Source: Paracoccaceae bacterium
GTDB lineage: Bacteria > Pseudomonadota > Alphaproteobacteria > Rhodobacterales > Rhodobacteraceae
Assembly (NCBI GenBank): GCA_024236495.1
Contig: JACKKJ010000004.1
Location: 221,199-285,198, forward strand
Reading direction: 5' to 3'
Length of the DNA stretch: 64,000 nucleotides
In this document: piece by piece, positions 42,781 through 51,065 of the stretch
Layout: every line of letters starts with the position of its first letter
How positions within the stretch are numbered: the first letter of the stretch is position 1
The notes under the pieces: generated by a model
What the model was told of the DNA's origin: nothing
What the model saw: only the letters and a program-made list of their open reading frames with translations
The model's database searches: none
Translations under genes and position numbers: made by a program

Positions 42781-43698
42781 ATGACCCTTGCCCAGAGGCT
42801 GAAAGCGCCGCATCTGCGACTGATCCTGAAGATTGCCGAAACCGGTCAGCTTCAGATCGCGGCAAGCACGCTGGCCATGTCGCAGCCGGCCGCCTCGCGC
42901 ATCCTGGCCGAGATCGAAGCGGGGACGGGATCGCCGCTGTTCGTGCGCCACCCCAAGGGGATGGAGCCGACGCCCGTCGGCGAGGCCTTTGTGAAACATG
43001 CACGCGCCATCCTGGCCGAGTTCCAGAACCTTGAATCCGAGGTTGAAGGCATCAGCCTTGGCAATGCCGGTGAGGTTCGCGTGGGGTCGGTGACCGGCCC
43101 CGCAGTCGGATGCCTTGTTCCGGCGATCCTCGAGATCAAGAAGAAGGCGCCCGGCATCGAACTGACGGTCGAGGTCGGACCTTCCGCCGCGCTGGTTCGG
43201 GGGCTGGGCGAGGGGCGTTTCGACTTCGTCATCGGCCGCCTGCCGCCCGACCAGGACAGCCGGGCCTACCGGGTGCTGCCGGCGCGCCTTGAGGTCGTGT
43301 CGCTCGTCGTGCGAAAATCACACCCGCTGGCGGGGCGCAGGCAGGTTCCGCTTGCCGATGTCTTCGACTACGACTGTGTGATCCAGGAACGCGGCACGCC
43401 GATCCGGCAGGCGGTGGAGAACGCGTTTCATGCGGCCGGCCTGTCCATGCCGCCGAGGATCACGAATACCTCTTCGCTTCTCGTGATGCTTGCCATGGTC
43501 GAAAGATCCGACGCTATCGCCACGCTGAGCGAGGAGGTCGCGGGCCTGCTGACGCGCGACTCGATCGGGGCCAGGCTCGTACCGCTGGATCTGGCCCAGA
43601 CCATCACCGTATCGCCCTATTTCATCATCCAGAACCGGATGCAGCAGTTGACACGCGCGGCGTCGCGCGTGCTGGAGGAGATCCTGTCGCGCTTGTGA
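42781..43698 (+). CDS. gbpR: LysR-family regulator of sugar uptake (GbpR-like)
   Basis: 305-residue LysR-type activator/repressor. N-terminal helix-turn-helix at about 10-65: LRLILKIAETGQLQIAASTLAMSQPAASRILAEIE (quoted QIAASTLAMSQPAASRILAEIE in part). The effector domain contains GEVRVGSVTGPAVG and FDFVIGRLPPDQD. It is divergent from chvE, as gbpR is from its target in Agrobacterium and Azospirillum, where it responds to arabinose/galactose. The ATG at 42781 is chosen because GAAGG lies 8 nt upstream; GTG 42748 and ATG 42766 are in frame but without such a site. Confidence 0.87.
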   Translation: MTLAQRLKAPHLRLILKIAETGQLQIAASTLAMSQPAASRILAEIEAGTGSPLFVRHPKGMEPTPVGEAFVKHARAILAEFQNLESEVEGISLGNAGEVRVGSVTGPAVGCLVPAILEIKKKAPGIELTVEVGPSAALVRGLGEGRFDFVIGRLPPDQDSRAYRVLPARLEVVSLVVRKSHPLAGRRQVPLADVFDYDCVIQERGTPIRQAVENAFHAAGLSMPPRITNTSSLLVMLAMVERSDAIATLSEEVAGLLTRDSIGARLVPLDLAQTITVSPYFIIQNRMQQLTRAASRVLEEILSRL

Positions 43699-43707
43699 CC
43701 GGTGGCT

Positions 43708-44598
43708 TTAGGCCGCGGTTCCCGGTTCTTCCGCGAGCCGGGTCAGCAGTTCCACCTGCTGTGTCGCCCTGCGTCGGAGCAAGGCGCGATCCTCACGCGG
43801 ACTTGCCTTGGCGTCGTTGATCTTGATGACGCAGAAGGAGACGTTGTCCTGTTGCGGATCGTCAGCCTTGAGAACCTCGTCCAGGAGGTTTTCGGCGATC
43901 TCGGAGGCGCGCTTGCGCCGGTACTTGTTCAGCAGCCTTTCGATCTGTGCGTCCGGCAAGACCTGCATGCCATCCGACCCGCAAAGCAGGATATCCCCGG
44001 TCTGAAGCTGCTCGGGTTTCTCGGGGCAGTCGATCTTTGCGATCTTGCCGCCCATCAGCGCCGAGACAAGGCAGTTGCGGTCCGGGTGGTTCTGCGCGGC
44101 CTCGGGCGACAGCATGCCGGCCTTGGCCATCATGTCGATCTGCGGCGCAAGGGAATGGTCGGCGTTCAACTGCGTCAGCTTGCCGTTGCGAAGACGATAA
44201 AGCGGCGAGTCCCCGATCGAAAGCCAGTAGAGCCGGTTTTCGTTGATGATCGGGACTACCAGCGTGGACCCCATGCCCTTGGTTTCGGGCACGAGGGCGA
44301 TGCGTTCTCGAATGGAGGCATTCGCCTTCTGTGCGATTTCGCCAAGTATCCTGTGTGCGTCGGCTTCGAACGCATCGACGTCGGCGTAGTGGAATTTCAG
44401 CTCGCTGTAGACCGTGGTCAGGACCAGCTTGCTTGCCACGTCGCCCGCGGCATGTCCGCCCATGCCGTCCGCGACGACGACAAAGCCTGAATCCGCACCG
44501 ACAAGGAAATCGCTGGTGATCGCGTCTTCCTGATAGCTCCTGGCACCCATGCTGATCGCCGAGGCGACGTCAAAGCGCGGTTCGCGTGATCGCCACAT
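43708..44598 (-). CDS. PP2C-type serine/threonine phosphatase
   Basis: 296-residue PPM-family phosphatase needing Mn/Mg. Metal ligands: ISMGARSYQEDA (motif 1), VVVADGMGGHAAGD (motif 2), GSTLVV and LYWLSIGDSPLYRL, LCGSDGM and a C-terminal DDPQQDNVSFCVI motif with the last Asp. Cytoplasmic, no membrane segments. The C-terminus has an extra ~30-residue basic/Leu helix. It most likely reverses phosphorylation by the kinase encoded 160 nt upstream on the same strand. This pairing resembles PppA/PpkA of type VI secretion loci, but no secretion genes are present. Confidence 0.9.
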   Translation of the reverse strand: MWRSREPRFDVASAISMGARSYQEDAITSDFLVGADSGFVVVADGMGGHAAGDVASKLVLTTVYSELKFHYADVDAFEADAHRILGEIAQKANASIRERIALVPETKGMGSTLVVPIINENRLYWLSIGDSPLYRLRNGKLTQLNADHSLAPQIDMMAKAGMLSPEAAQNHPDRNCLVSALMGGKIAKIDCPEKPEQLQTGDILLCGSDGMQVLPDAQIERLLNKYRRKRASEIAENLLDEVLKADDPQQDNVSFCVIKINDAKASPREDRALLRRRATQQVELLTRLAEEPGTAA

Positions 44599-44756
44599 GC
44601 CTTCCACCTCTCCGGTCTGATCTAATCTGATCGAATGCTTAAATGCCTAACCGCGCACTCATGTACCAAAGTTCAGTCTTCGACCTTGACCGGAGCGGCA
44701 CCCATGTCTCGGGGTTGTCGGTCCGCGGGGGGCCTGGTCAGGTCGGATCGCCGCGG

Positions 44757-47177
44757 TCAGCGGCCGGTGTCGAGGTCCAGCGAGGCGAGCCAGATGCTGC
44801 CCTCGCGGGTCACGGCGAAATTGAACAGACGCGTGCCGGTTGCGATCTCTCCCATCAGCATCTCGCCGATGTCTTCGCCGACCTCCATCTGTTCGTTCCG
44901 CGCAATATACATCTCGATGACATCCGCGACCCGCAGTTCGGTCTCGATGCCGTCGGCAATCGCGGTGACCATGGGGCGAACGCCGTCCTTGGTCGGTACG
45001 ATCTGCAGCGTCGTACCGTCGGCGACCGAGATTTCCGGCACGATCCGCAATTCGACCTGTTTGCGGATGATTTCCGCGCCGGGATAGGCTTCGACACCGA
45101 GGATCGCAGAGATCGCGCTTTCGCCCGATGAAATCGCCGATGCCGTCCTGGCCTGGAGCAGGTCGGAGATCTCGGAAAGGTTGCGCAGCGGCGCGCCGTT
45201 CACATCGACGATGCGCTGCCCCTTCGCCATCCAGTCGTCCGCGCCGCTGGCCACGGCGGCGATCCGGGTGGCGTCGCCGTCGTCGCTGAAGAACGGGACG
45301 AACAGGCCCATCGACTGCTTGACCGACGCCATCGCCAGTTCCGTGCTCAGCGGTTTTGCTTCGGCCGGCTCGGCGTCCGGCGCATCCGTTTGCCCTGCCG
45401 GCATGACCGAGACCACGGGGGCTGCAACCTCTGTCACTGTCGCCGGAGCTTCCGACGGCGTCTGCGCCGGTGCGATCAGCTCGACACCTTCCGGCAGCGA
45501 GGGCGCCGCAGCCTCCGCCAAGCGGGTGGATGTGGCCGCGTCGTCGTTTCCGGCAAGCCCGGTCGCAGGCGCGAGGAGTTCGACGCCTTCGGGGAGAGCC
45601 TGAGCAGCGCCGCTGTCCTGCGATGCGACGGTCTCCTCTGTCGCGCGTTCGGGTTCGGCCGGCGCGGTGCCCGCGATCTCGGATCGAGGGTCGTCCACTG
45701 GGATGGCGTCGCTGCCTGACGAGGGCGCTTCGCCCCGCCCGGAAACCTTGGCCGGATCGGGCAGGGTGTCTCCGGCCGGCGGGATGATCGCGGCGGGCCC
45801 ATCGGCGGTGTCCGCGTTTTCTGCGATGCGGTCAGACGCCTGGTCGTCCGGGCTTGTGTCGGTGGCCGTGCCGGGCAGCGCCTGGGGCGGGGGCGTCACG
45901 GAAGCAACCTCAGCCGTCGTGGCCGCATCGGCGTCGGCCGCGCCAGAGGCAGGTTCGGCGGGTTCTGCGGCCGAAACCTGGATCTGGCCAGACGGCGCCT
46001 CGCTTTTCCCGACGGGCTGGGGGGCCGCGCCGCCAGACCACGGGGCGAAATAGACAACCCCCAGGCCCGCTGCGACCGTCAGGGCCGCGAGCGACGCCGC
46101 GACAAGTGGTCTGCGTCCGGCCTGGCCGGTTGCTGCGTCCGGTTTGCCATTGAGAGCAAAAGCATCCGGTCCGGTCGCAGGCCGTGTCGTCGCGTCGGGT
46201 TTTTCGGCCAAAGGCGCTGCCTTGGCGGGGCGAGCCGCCCCGGTCGCCGGAACCGCGACCTGCGTAATCTGCTCCAGCCAGGTTTCCGCGCGCTGGATGC
46301 GATCCTTCGGCAGAACCGACAAGGCCGTGTTGATCGCGCCCACGAACGCAGCGTCATAACCGCATGTCGCAGGGTCGAGCGGAACGAAGGGATCCGGCTG
46401 CTGGGTTGCAATCGCGAACAGGCGCTTTTGCGAGGAAGGCGGCGTCACGCCGCTGATGACGTGGTAGAACGTCGCGGCCAGTGCATAAAGATCGCTTGCC
46501 GGTCCCTGCTGGCTTCCGTTGACGTAGAACTCCTCGGGTGAATAGCCGTCCTTGACGACGCGAAGCTCCGACAGGACGCGGTTCACCTTTGAGACCTCTT
46601 CGCGCGCGGCGCCGAAGTCGATCAGGACCGGGTTGCCCGACTGCCGGTCGATCAGGATGTTGTCGGGGGATATGTCGCGGTGCAGGATGTCCTGATTGTG
46701 GACGTAGCCGATCGCGTCCAGCATCTTGGTCAGGATTGTCCTGACCTGTTCTGGCGGAAGACGCAGGCTTTCATCCTCGATCGTGTGCATCAGATCGAGC
46801 CCATCGACGAAATCGAGCGCCATATAGGCGGTCTCGTTGTCCTCGAAGACCTGATGTACCCCGACGATGTTGGGATGGGTCAGTTTTGAAAGCGACCAGG
46901 CTTCGCGCACGAAAAGCTTCACGATCGACCGGAATTCGTTGTGCTGGACGCGGGAACGGGGCGCGACCCGCGTTCCGTTCCTGCGGCACATGGCGTTCGG
47001 GAAGCATTCCTTGATGACGACGGTGCGGTCAAGCGAGTCACGGGCAAGATAGGTGATGCCAAAGCCACCCATTCTCAGAAATTTCTCGATCGTATACTGG
47101 CCGCGCAATAGCGCGGTGCCGGGCTTGAGCTCGTCAGTCTCGAATGCGTCTTCTGGAGTGTGGGCTGCGGTTTGCAT
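44757..47177 (-). CDS. Transmembrane serine/threonine protein kinase with long periplasmic tail
   Basis: 806 residues. Kinase domain about 28-305: glycine loop MGGFGITYLARD (37-48), ATP lysine Lys56 in VVIKECFP, catalytic HRDISPDN (166-173), DFG 187-189 and GYSPEEFY activation segment. One transmembrane helix at about 358-378. Then ~250 residues of Ala/Pro/Glu/Asp-rich linker carrying a near repeat, LPEGVELLAPA and LPEGVELIAPA. A compact C-terminal domain (about 640-806) includes a PDZ-like WMAKGQRIVDVNGAPLRNLSEIS. Layout implies that the C-terminus senses something in the periplasm. Start at 47177 follows kinase N-termini of this type. Divergent from the OmpA-fusion gene. Confidence 0.9.
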   Translation of the reverse strand: MQTAAHTPEDAFETDELKPGTALLRGQYTIEKFLRMGGFGITYLARDSLDRTVVIKECFPNAMCRRNGTRVAPRSRVQHNEFRSIVKLFVREAWSLSKLTHPNIVGVHQVFEDNETAYMALDFVDGLDLMHTIEDESLRLPPEQVRTILTKMLDAIGYVHNQDILHRDISPDNILIDRQSGNPVLIDFGAAREEVSKVNRVLSELRVVKDGYSPEEFYVNGSQQGPASDLYALAATFYHVISGVTPPSSQKRLFAIATQQPDPFVPLDPATCGYDAAFVGAINTALSVLPKDRIQRAETWLEQITQVAVPATGAARPAKAAPLAEKPDATTRPATGPDAFALNGKPDAATGQAGRRPLVAASLAALTVAAGLGVVYFAPWSGGAAPQPVGKSEAPSGQIQVSAAEPAEPASGAADADAATTAEVASVTPPPQALPGTATDTSPDDQASDRIAENADTADGPAAIIPPAGDTLPDPAKVSGRGEAPSSGSDAIPVDDPRSEIAGTAPAEPERATEETVASQDSGAAQALPEGVELLAPATGLAGNDDAATSTRLAEAAAPSLPEGVELIAPAQTPSEAPATVTEVAAPVVSVMPAGQTDAPDAEPAEAKPLSTELAMASVKQSMGLFVPFFSDDGDATRIAAVASGADDWMAKGQRIVDVNGAPLRNLSEISDLLQARTASAISSGESAISAILGVEAYPGAEIIRKQVELRIVPEISVADGTTLQIVPTKDGVRPMVTAIADGIETELRVADVIEMYIARNEQMEVGEDIGEMLMGEIATGTRLFNFAVTREGSIWLASLDLDTGR

Positions 47178-47686
47178 GCTACACCTACTCACGACAAATT
47201 GGTACGGGGTTCGCGGATCGTAATTGTCGGCCCGCGTCACAAGTTGTTTCGGTGCAAAGTGCCGAAAAAATGGCGCAATCTGGGAAATTGAGGTCCAGAG
47301 CTGACGAAATTGGAATAAGAAAGTGTTCTGGAATCCGGAACGCTGGTATCTATTTTTTGCACAATAATAATGACTTAGGAAAACTGTTCATTGTTGCAGA
47401 TTACGAAAGAATTGTGTCGGGGGTAACGTTTGTGACTGGCGAGATCGCCTGGAAAACAACGTCAGGTCAGTGACTTGCCAGTTTGTTGACAATTTTTTCG
47501 CACTTCTGCCAGTTTTCATGTTTTCGCCCAATTCTGGGCAAAAAGCCGGGCAAACGTTCCGATCGAGGTCGGAAACAAACACTTCGACCAATTAACGAGA
47601 GTCGACCAGGCCCACAAGACCTCGTCGGAACGATTGTGTGCTCTTCCCCAAGATCTGAACGGAAACGCTGATTGAGGAGATCCGGC
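47178..47686. promoter_or_regulatory. 509-nt AT-rich divergent control region
   Basis: No gene. It separates the kinase gene (minus) from the OmpA-fusion gene (plus) and is markedly richer in A+T than either. A 17-nt near-perfect palindrome GTTCTGGAATCCGGAAC lies at 47325-47341. GCCAGTTT occurs twice (about 47477 and 47508), and GCCCAATTCTGGGC (about 47527-47540) is a short hairpin. These are candidate regulator sites; I cannot assign -10/-35 elements with confidence. Confidence 0.6.
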
Positions 47687-49276
47687 GTGCGCAGCATTAT
47701 GAAATCATTTGTTAAATCCGCTCTCTTGACGACGGTTGCGATGGGGTGCTCCCTGCTTCCCGGCACCGGCCAGGCAGGCGAAGTTGCCTTGAAATCCGCC
47801 GACGGTACCGTCAACCTTGTTGGCGAGCTGATCGAATTCAAGGACGACGCCTACATCATTCGCACGGCACTTGGCGAATTGCGCGTCGCGGCCAGCCGTG
47901 TCCGCTGCGAGGGCGACAGTTGTCCGACCTTCGAGACGGCGGGCGCGAATGTCCGCATTACCGGGGCCGACACGCTTGGTGCCGGTGTCATGCCGCTTCT
48001 GATGAGCGGTTATGCCGGCTATCTCGATGCCGAGGCGTCCATCACCAACACCCAGGAAGCAGGACAGATCCTTGCAAGCCTTGTCGCCGACGGCGGCTTC
48101 GGTGACGACATCGGCACCTTCCTTGTTAGCTCGACAAGCTCAACGGACGGTTTCGAGGCGCTTTTGAACAAGGAAGCGGCGATCGCGATGGCATCGCGGC
48201 GCATCACGCCCGCCGAGGCACGCAGCCTCAAGGGGGCGGGCGCGGGCAACATGGTCAGCCCGGACCAGGAGTACATCATCGCGGTCGATGGCCTGGTGGT
48301 GATCGTCAATCCGGAAAACAAGCTGGCCTCCATCGGTGTTCAGGACCTCGCCCGGATCTTTTCGGGGGAATATTCCAACTGGAGCCAGCTTGGCGGTGAG
48401 GACTTGCCCATCACGCTCGTCTCGACGCCCGCTGATTCCGACACCAACGCCGTCTTGAACGCCCGCATCTTCGGCGATGCACCGCCGGCGCGCCCGATCG
48501 GCACTGTCACGGTCGACGACGACACGGCGGTGGCCGCCGCAGTCAACCAGGAGCCGGGCGCAATCGGGCTGGTCGGCTTCGCGTTCGAGCGCGGCGCCAG
48601 ACCGGTAAAACTGGTCAACGAGTGCGGTATCGCGGTCGAGCCGGACACGTTCTCGGCCAAGACCGAAGAATACGGCCTTCAGCGGCGGCTCTATCTTTAC
48701 ACGACCGAAGCGGCCGACGACATGACCCGCGACTTCCTGGAGTTCGCGCAGTCCGAAGCGGCTGACGGCGTCATCGCAAAGGCCGGTTTCGTCGACCTCG
48801 GCGTCGAGCGGCGTCCGCAGACGATCGACAGCAGCCGGGCAACCAGCCTGCTGAACAGCCAGGTCGATGCCTTCGAGGGCAACGTGATCCGCGAATTCCT
48901 TGCGCAGATGATCAAGTTCGATCGACTGTCGACCACGTTCCGCTTCCGCCTCGGGTCGTCAAGCCTGGACGAACGGGCGCGTCTCGACATGGAACGGCTC
49001 ACCAAGTACCTCGAGGCGATGCCAGAGGGCACCAACGTGGCGCTTGTGGGCTTTACCGACGATGTGGGCGCGTTCGTGTCGAACCAGAAGCTCAGCCAGG
49101 AACGCGCCAAGTCGGTCGCGGACGAACTGATGGCCTATGCCGGCGATCGGTTGGCGGGCATCAGCTTCACCTCTTCCGGCTATGGCGAAATCGCACCCTC
49201 TGCCTGCAACGGCACCGAAGCGGGACGTGGCATCAACCGCCGCGTCGAGGTCTGGATCGAAAAGGACGCGATCTAG
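47687..49276 (+). CDS. Secreted phosphate-binding-protein-like/OmpA fusion
   Basis: 529 residues. Signal peptide to about residue 30 (TGQA|GEVAL). A ~45-residue beta-rich segment with LIEFKDDAYIIRTALGELRV and a Cys pair (CEGDSC) follows, then a type 2 periplasmic-binding domain of the PstS kind (about 90-360: FLVSSTSSTDGF, IIAVDGLVVIVNPEN, FSGEYSNWSQLGG, EPGAIGLVGFA). The C-terminal OmpA domain (about 405-529) has TFRFRLGSSSLDE, VGFTDDVG and INRRVEVWIEK and should bind peptidoglycan. The start is GTG 47687, with GAGGAG 7 nt upstream; ATG 47699 is too far from it. Function unknown. Confidence 0.85.
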   Translation: MRSIMKSFVKSALLTTVAMGCSLLPGTGQAGEVALKSADGTVNLVGELIEFKDDAYIIRTALGELRVAASRVRCEGDSCPTFETAGANVRITGADTLGAGVMPLLMSGYAGYLDAEASITNTQEAGQILASLVADGGFGDDIGTFLVSSTSSTDGFEALLNKEAAIAMASRRITPAEARSLKGAGAGNMVSPDQEYIIAVDGLVVIVNPENKLASIGVQDLARIFSGEYSNWSQLGGEDLPITLVSTPADSDTNAVLNARIFGDAPPARPIGTVTVDDDTAVAAAVNQEPGAIGLVGFAFERGARPVKLVNECGIAVEPDTFSAKTEEYGLQRRLYLYTTEAADDMTRDFLEFAQSEAADGVIAKAGFVDLGVERRPQTIDSSRATSLLNSQVDAFEGNVIREFLAQMIKFDRLSTTFRFRLGSSSLDERARLDMERLTKYLEAMPEGTNVALVGFTDDVGAFVSNQKLSQERAKSVADELMAYAGDRLAGISFTSSGYGEIAPSACNGTEAGRGINRRVEVWIEKDAI

Positions 49277-49409
49277 GGACCGCCGCGTTGGCGTGCGCGG
49301 CCCCGGTGGGCGGCAGGATCTCGGGCGATCAGGCACCGAAACTCCTGCACTGCCGGCGCCGGGCCGCGCGGCCAGCTTCGATGACGTTGCGAAAAAAGGA
49401 ATCATCGAG

Positions 49410-50876
49410 ATGAAATCTCTGAAAATTCATTCAAGACCAAGCGGCGGTTCGGTGGCGGCAGAACGGTCGTTCCGGGTCCGGAAAGCCCCGATTGTCTGTT
49501 CGCTCGCCGCGGTGGCAACCGCGCTTCTTGGACAGACGCCTGCGCAGGCGCAGGACAGTCTTTATGACGGCGGCAAGGCGCGGGTGAAGCTCGCGGCAAG
49601 CCTGCGGTCGCTTTCCGAGGAGGTCGCTTCTGCCAGTTGCAGGGTCGACGCCGGGATCGCCGCCGACGCGGCGCGGGTCGATCTTGAAAAGGCGACGACG
49701 GCCTTCCGGTCGATTGTCGCCGGTCTGCAGGATGGCGACATGGCGCTGGGCATTCCGAACGCGGAAGCTGCCAGCGACAACATCAAGGGCATCCGCGCGG
49801 TTTCAGCCGCCTGGGATCCGATCGCGGGCGAGGCCTCGAAACTGATCGCCGGTGGCGCCGGGGCGGACGTCTCTGTCATCAGCGGATCGTTCAAGGACCT
49901 GCTGGAACGCACCGTCGAACTGACGACGCGGATTTCGGGCTACTACTCGAACCCGCAGGAACTGTTGCAGTCGGACGCGATCACGCTCGACTACATGGGA
50001 CGGCAGGGGATGTTCCTGAGCCGGATGGCGCGCGTGATGTGCGCCCTGGCAAGCGGCAAGCCAGAGATGGGCAATGCCGACGAACTGCGCGAGACCGTCG
50101 ATCTCTTCGATCGGTCGCTGGTCGCGCTCAGGGATGGTTTCCCGAGCGCGGGCATCAATCCGCCGCGCAACGACGCCGTCAAGTCCACGCTGGATGCCGC
50201 CTACCAGGACTGGACATCGAAGAAGTCGATCTTCGACGCGGCGCTTGGCGGCGGTGGCGTGGACGCCGCGATGGTGGCCGGCGCCGCGGACCTGTCGAAG
50301 GACCTCTCCATCGCGATGAGCAACACGATCACGCTTCACATGATCTCGTCGCCGGGGCAGGAAGGCGTCTATCGGGTGCCTCTCAAGGCCTATGCCGAGG
50401 AACAGCTGTCCAAATGGATCGCCAACCCCGACCTGATCGCGGCAATCGAGGCGCAGAACAGCGCGCACGCCAGCCTGACCCAGGCCGATATCGACCAGCT
50501 CGACCTCGACTGGCGTGCCCAGGCGAAGGCGGGCGGCGGGCCGCTTGTCTCCGATCTGATGGAGCGCCCGCTTTCATCCTGGCTCAGGGCGCAGCAGGAC
50601 GCGGCGGCCGGGTTCGTGACCGAGGTCTTCGTGATGGACAACAAGGGTCTGAACGTCGGCCAGAGCGAGGTCACCTCGGACTACTGGCAGGGTGACGAGG
50701 CCAAGTGGCAGGAGACCTACGGCAACGGTGGCGGAGCCATCCACATCAGCGAGGTCGAGTTCGACGAAAGCACCGGCTTTTACCAGACCCAGGCGTCGCT
50801 TCCGATCCGCGATCCCGCCACGGGCGAACTGGTCGGGGCCATCACCTTCGGCATCAACGTGCAGCGCCTGATGTGA
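49410..50876 (+). CDS. Secreted PilJ-N/Cache-like sensor protein
   Basis: 488 residues. A 28-residue basic N-terminus precedes a hydrophobic core (PIVCSLAAVATALLG) and an AQA cleavage site near residue 47, so it is exported. Residues about 52-250 look like two helical PilJ-N (type IV pili methyl-accepting) units; the clearest is DYMGRQGMFLSRMARVMCALASG (short form: GRQGMFLSRMARVMCAL). The last ~100 residues resemble a Cache sensor: FVTEVFVMDNKGLNVGQSEV, then ATGELVGAITFGINVQ. There is no second membrane segment and no HAMP, kinase or MCP domain. It follows the OmpA fusion by 133 nt. A periplasmic ligand sensor for the nearby kinase is inferred. Confidence 0.78.
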   Translation: MKSLKIHSRPSGGSVAAERSFRVRKAPIVCSLAAVATALLGQTPAQAQDSLYDGGKARVKLAASLRSLSEEVASASCRVDAGIAADAARVDLEKATTAFRSIVAGLQDGDMALGIPNAEAASDNIKGIRAVSAAWDPIAGEASKLIAGGAGADVSVISGSFKDLLERTVELTTRISGYYSNPQELLQSDAITLDYMGRQGMFLSRMARVMCALASGKPEMGNADELRETVDLFDRSLVALRDGFPSAGINPPRNDAVKSTLDAAYQDWTSKKSIFDAALGGGGVDAAMVAGAADLSKDLSIAMSNTITLHMISSPGQEGVYRVPLKAYAEEQLSKWIANPDLIAAIEAQNSAHASLTQADIDQLDLDWRAQAKAGGGPLVSDLMERPLSSWLRAQQDAAAGFVTEVFVMDNKGLNVGQSEVTSDYWQGDEAKWQETYGNGGGAIHISEVEFDESTGFYQTQASLPIRDPATGELVGAITFGINVQRLM

Positions 50877-50885
50877 CCTGACGCC

Positions 50886-50934
50886 CCACGGGCCGCAGCG
50901 TCGCGACAAAGCGCGACAGGCGGCCCGTGGCTTT
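50886..50934 (+). terminator. Terminator after the PilJ-N/Cache gene
   Basis: A perfect 11-bp stem CCACGGGCCGC/GCGGCCCGTGG with an inner GTCGCGAC palindrome in the 23-nt loop, followed by CTTT, starting 10 nt after the stop codon. Confidence 0.6.
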
Positions 50935-51065
50935 GCCCGAGGGCTGGCCACCTCGCACGTCCTTTCGGAAACCGACGGACGCTAAACCATCGGGAGCAGT
51001 CGGCGGCGGTGCTCCTTCGCTGCCCGAACCGACAGCGCCCTCGCGGCATGGGTTGTGGGGGCGCC

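Noticed and set aside
43708..47177. PP2C phosphatase plus Ser/Thr kinase as part of a type VI secretion locus (PppA/PpkA).
   Set aside because: No Tss, Hcp, VgrG, Fha or TagF genes in the flanking 60 kb, and the kinase tail differs from PpkA, which carries a VWA domain.
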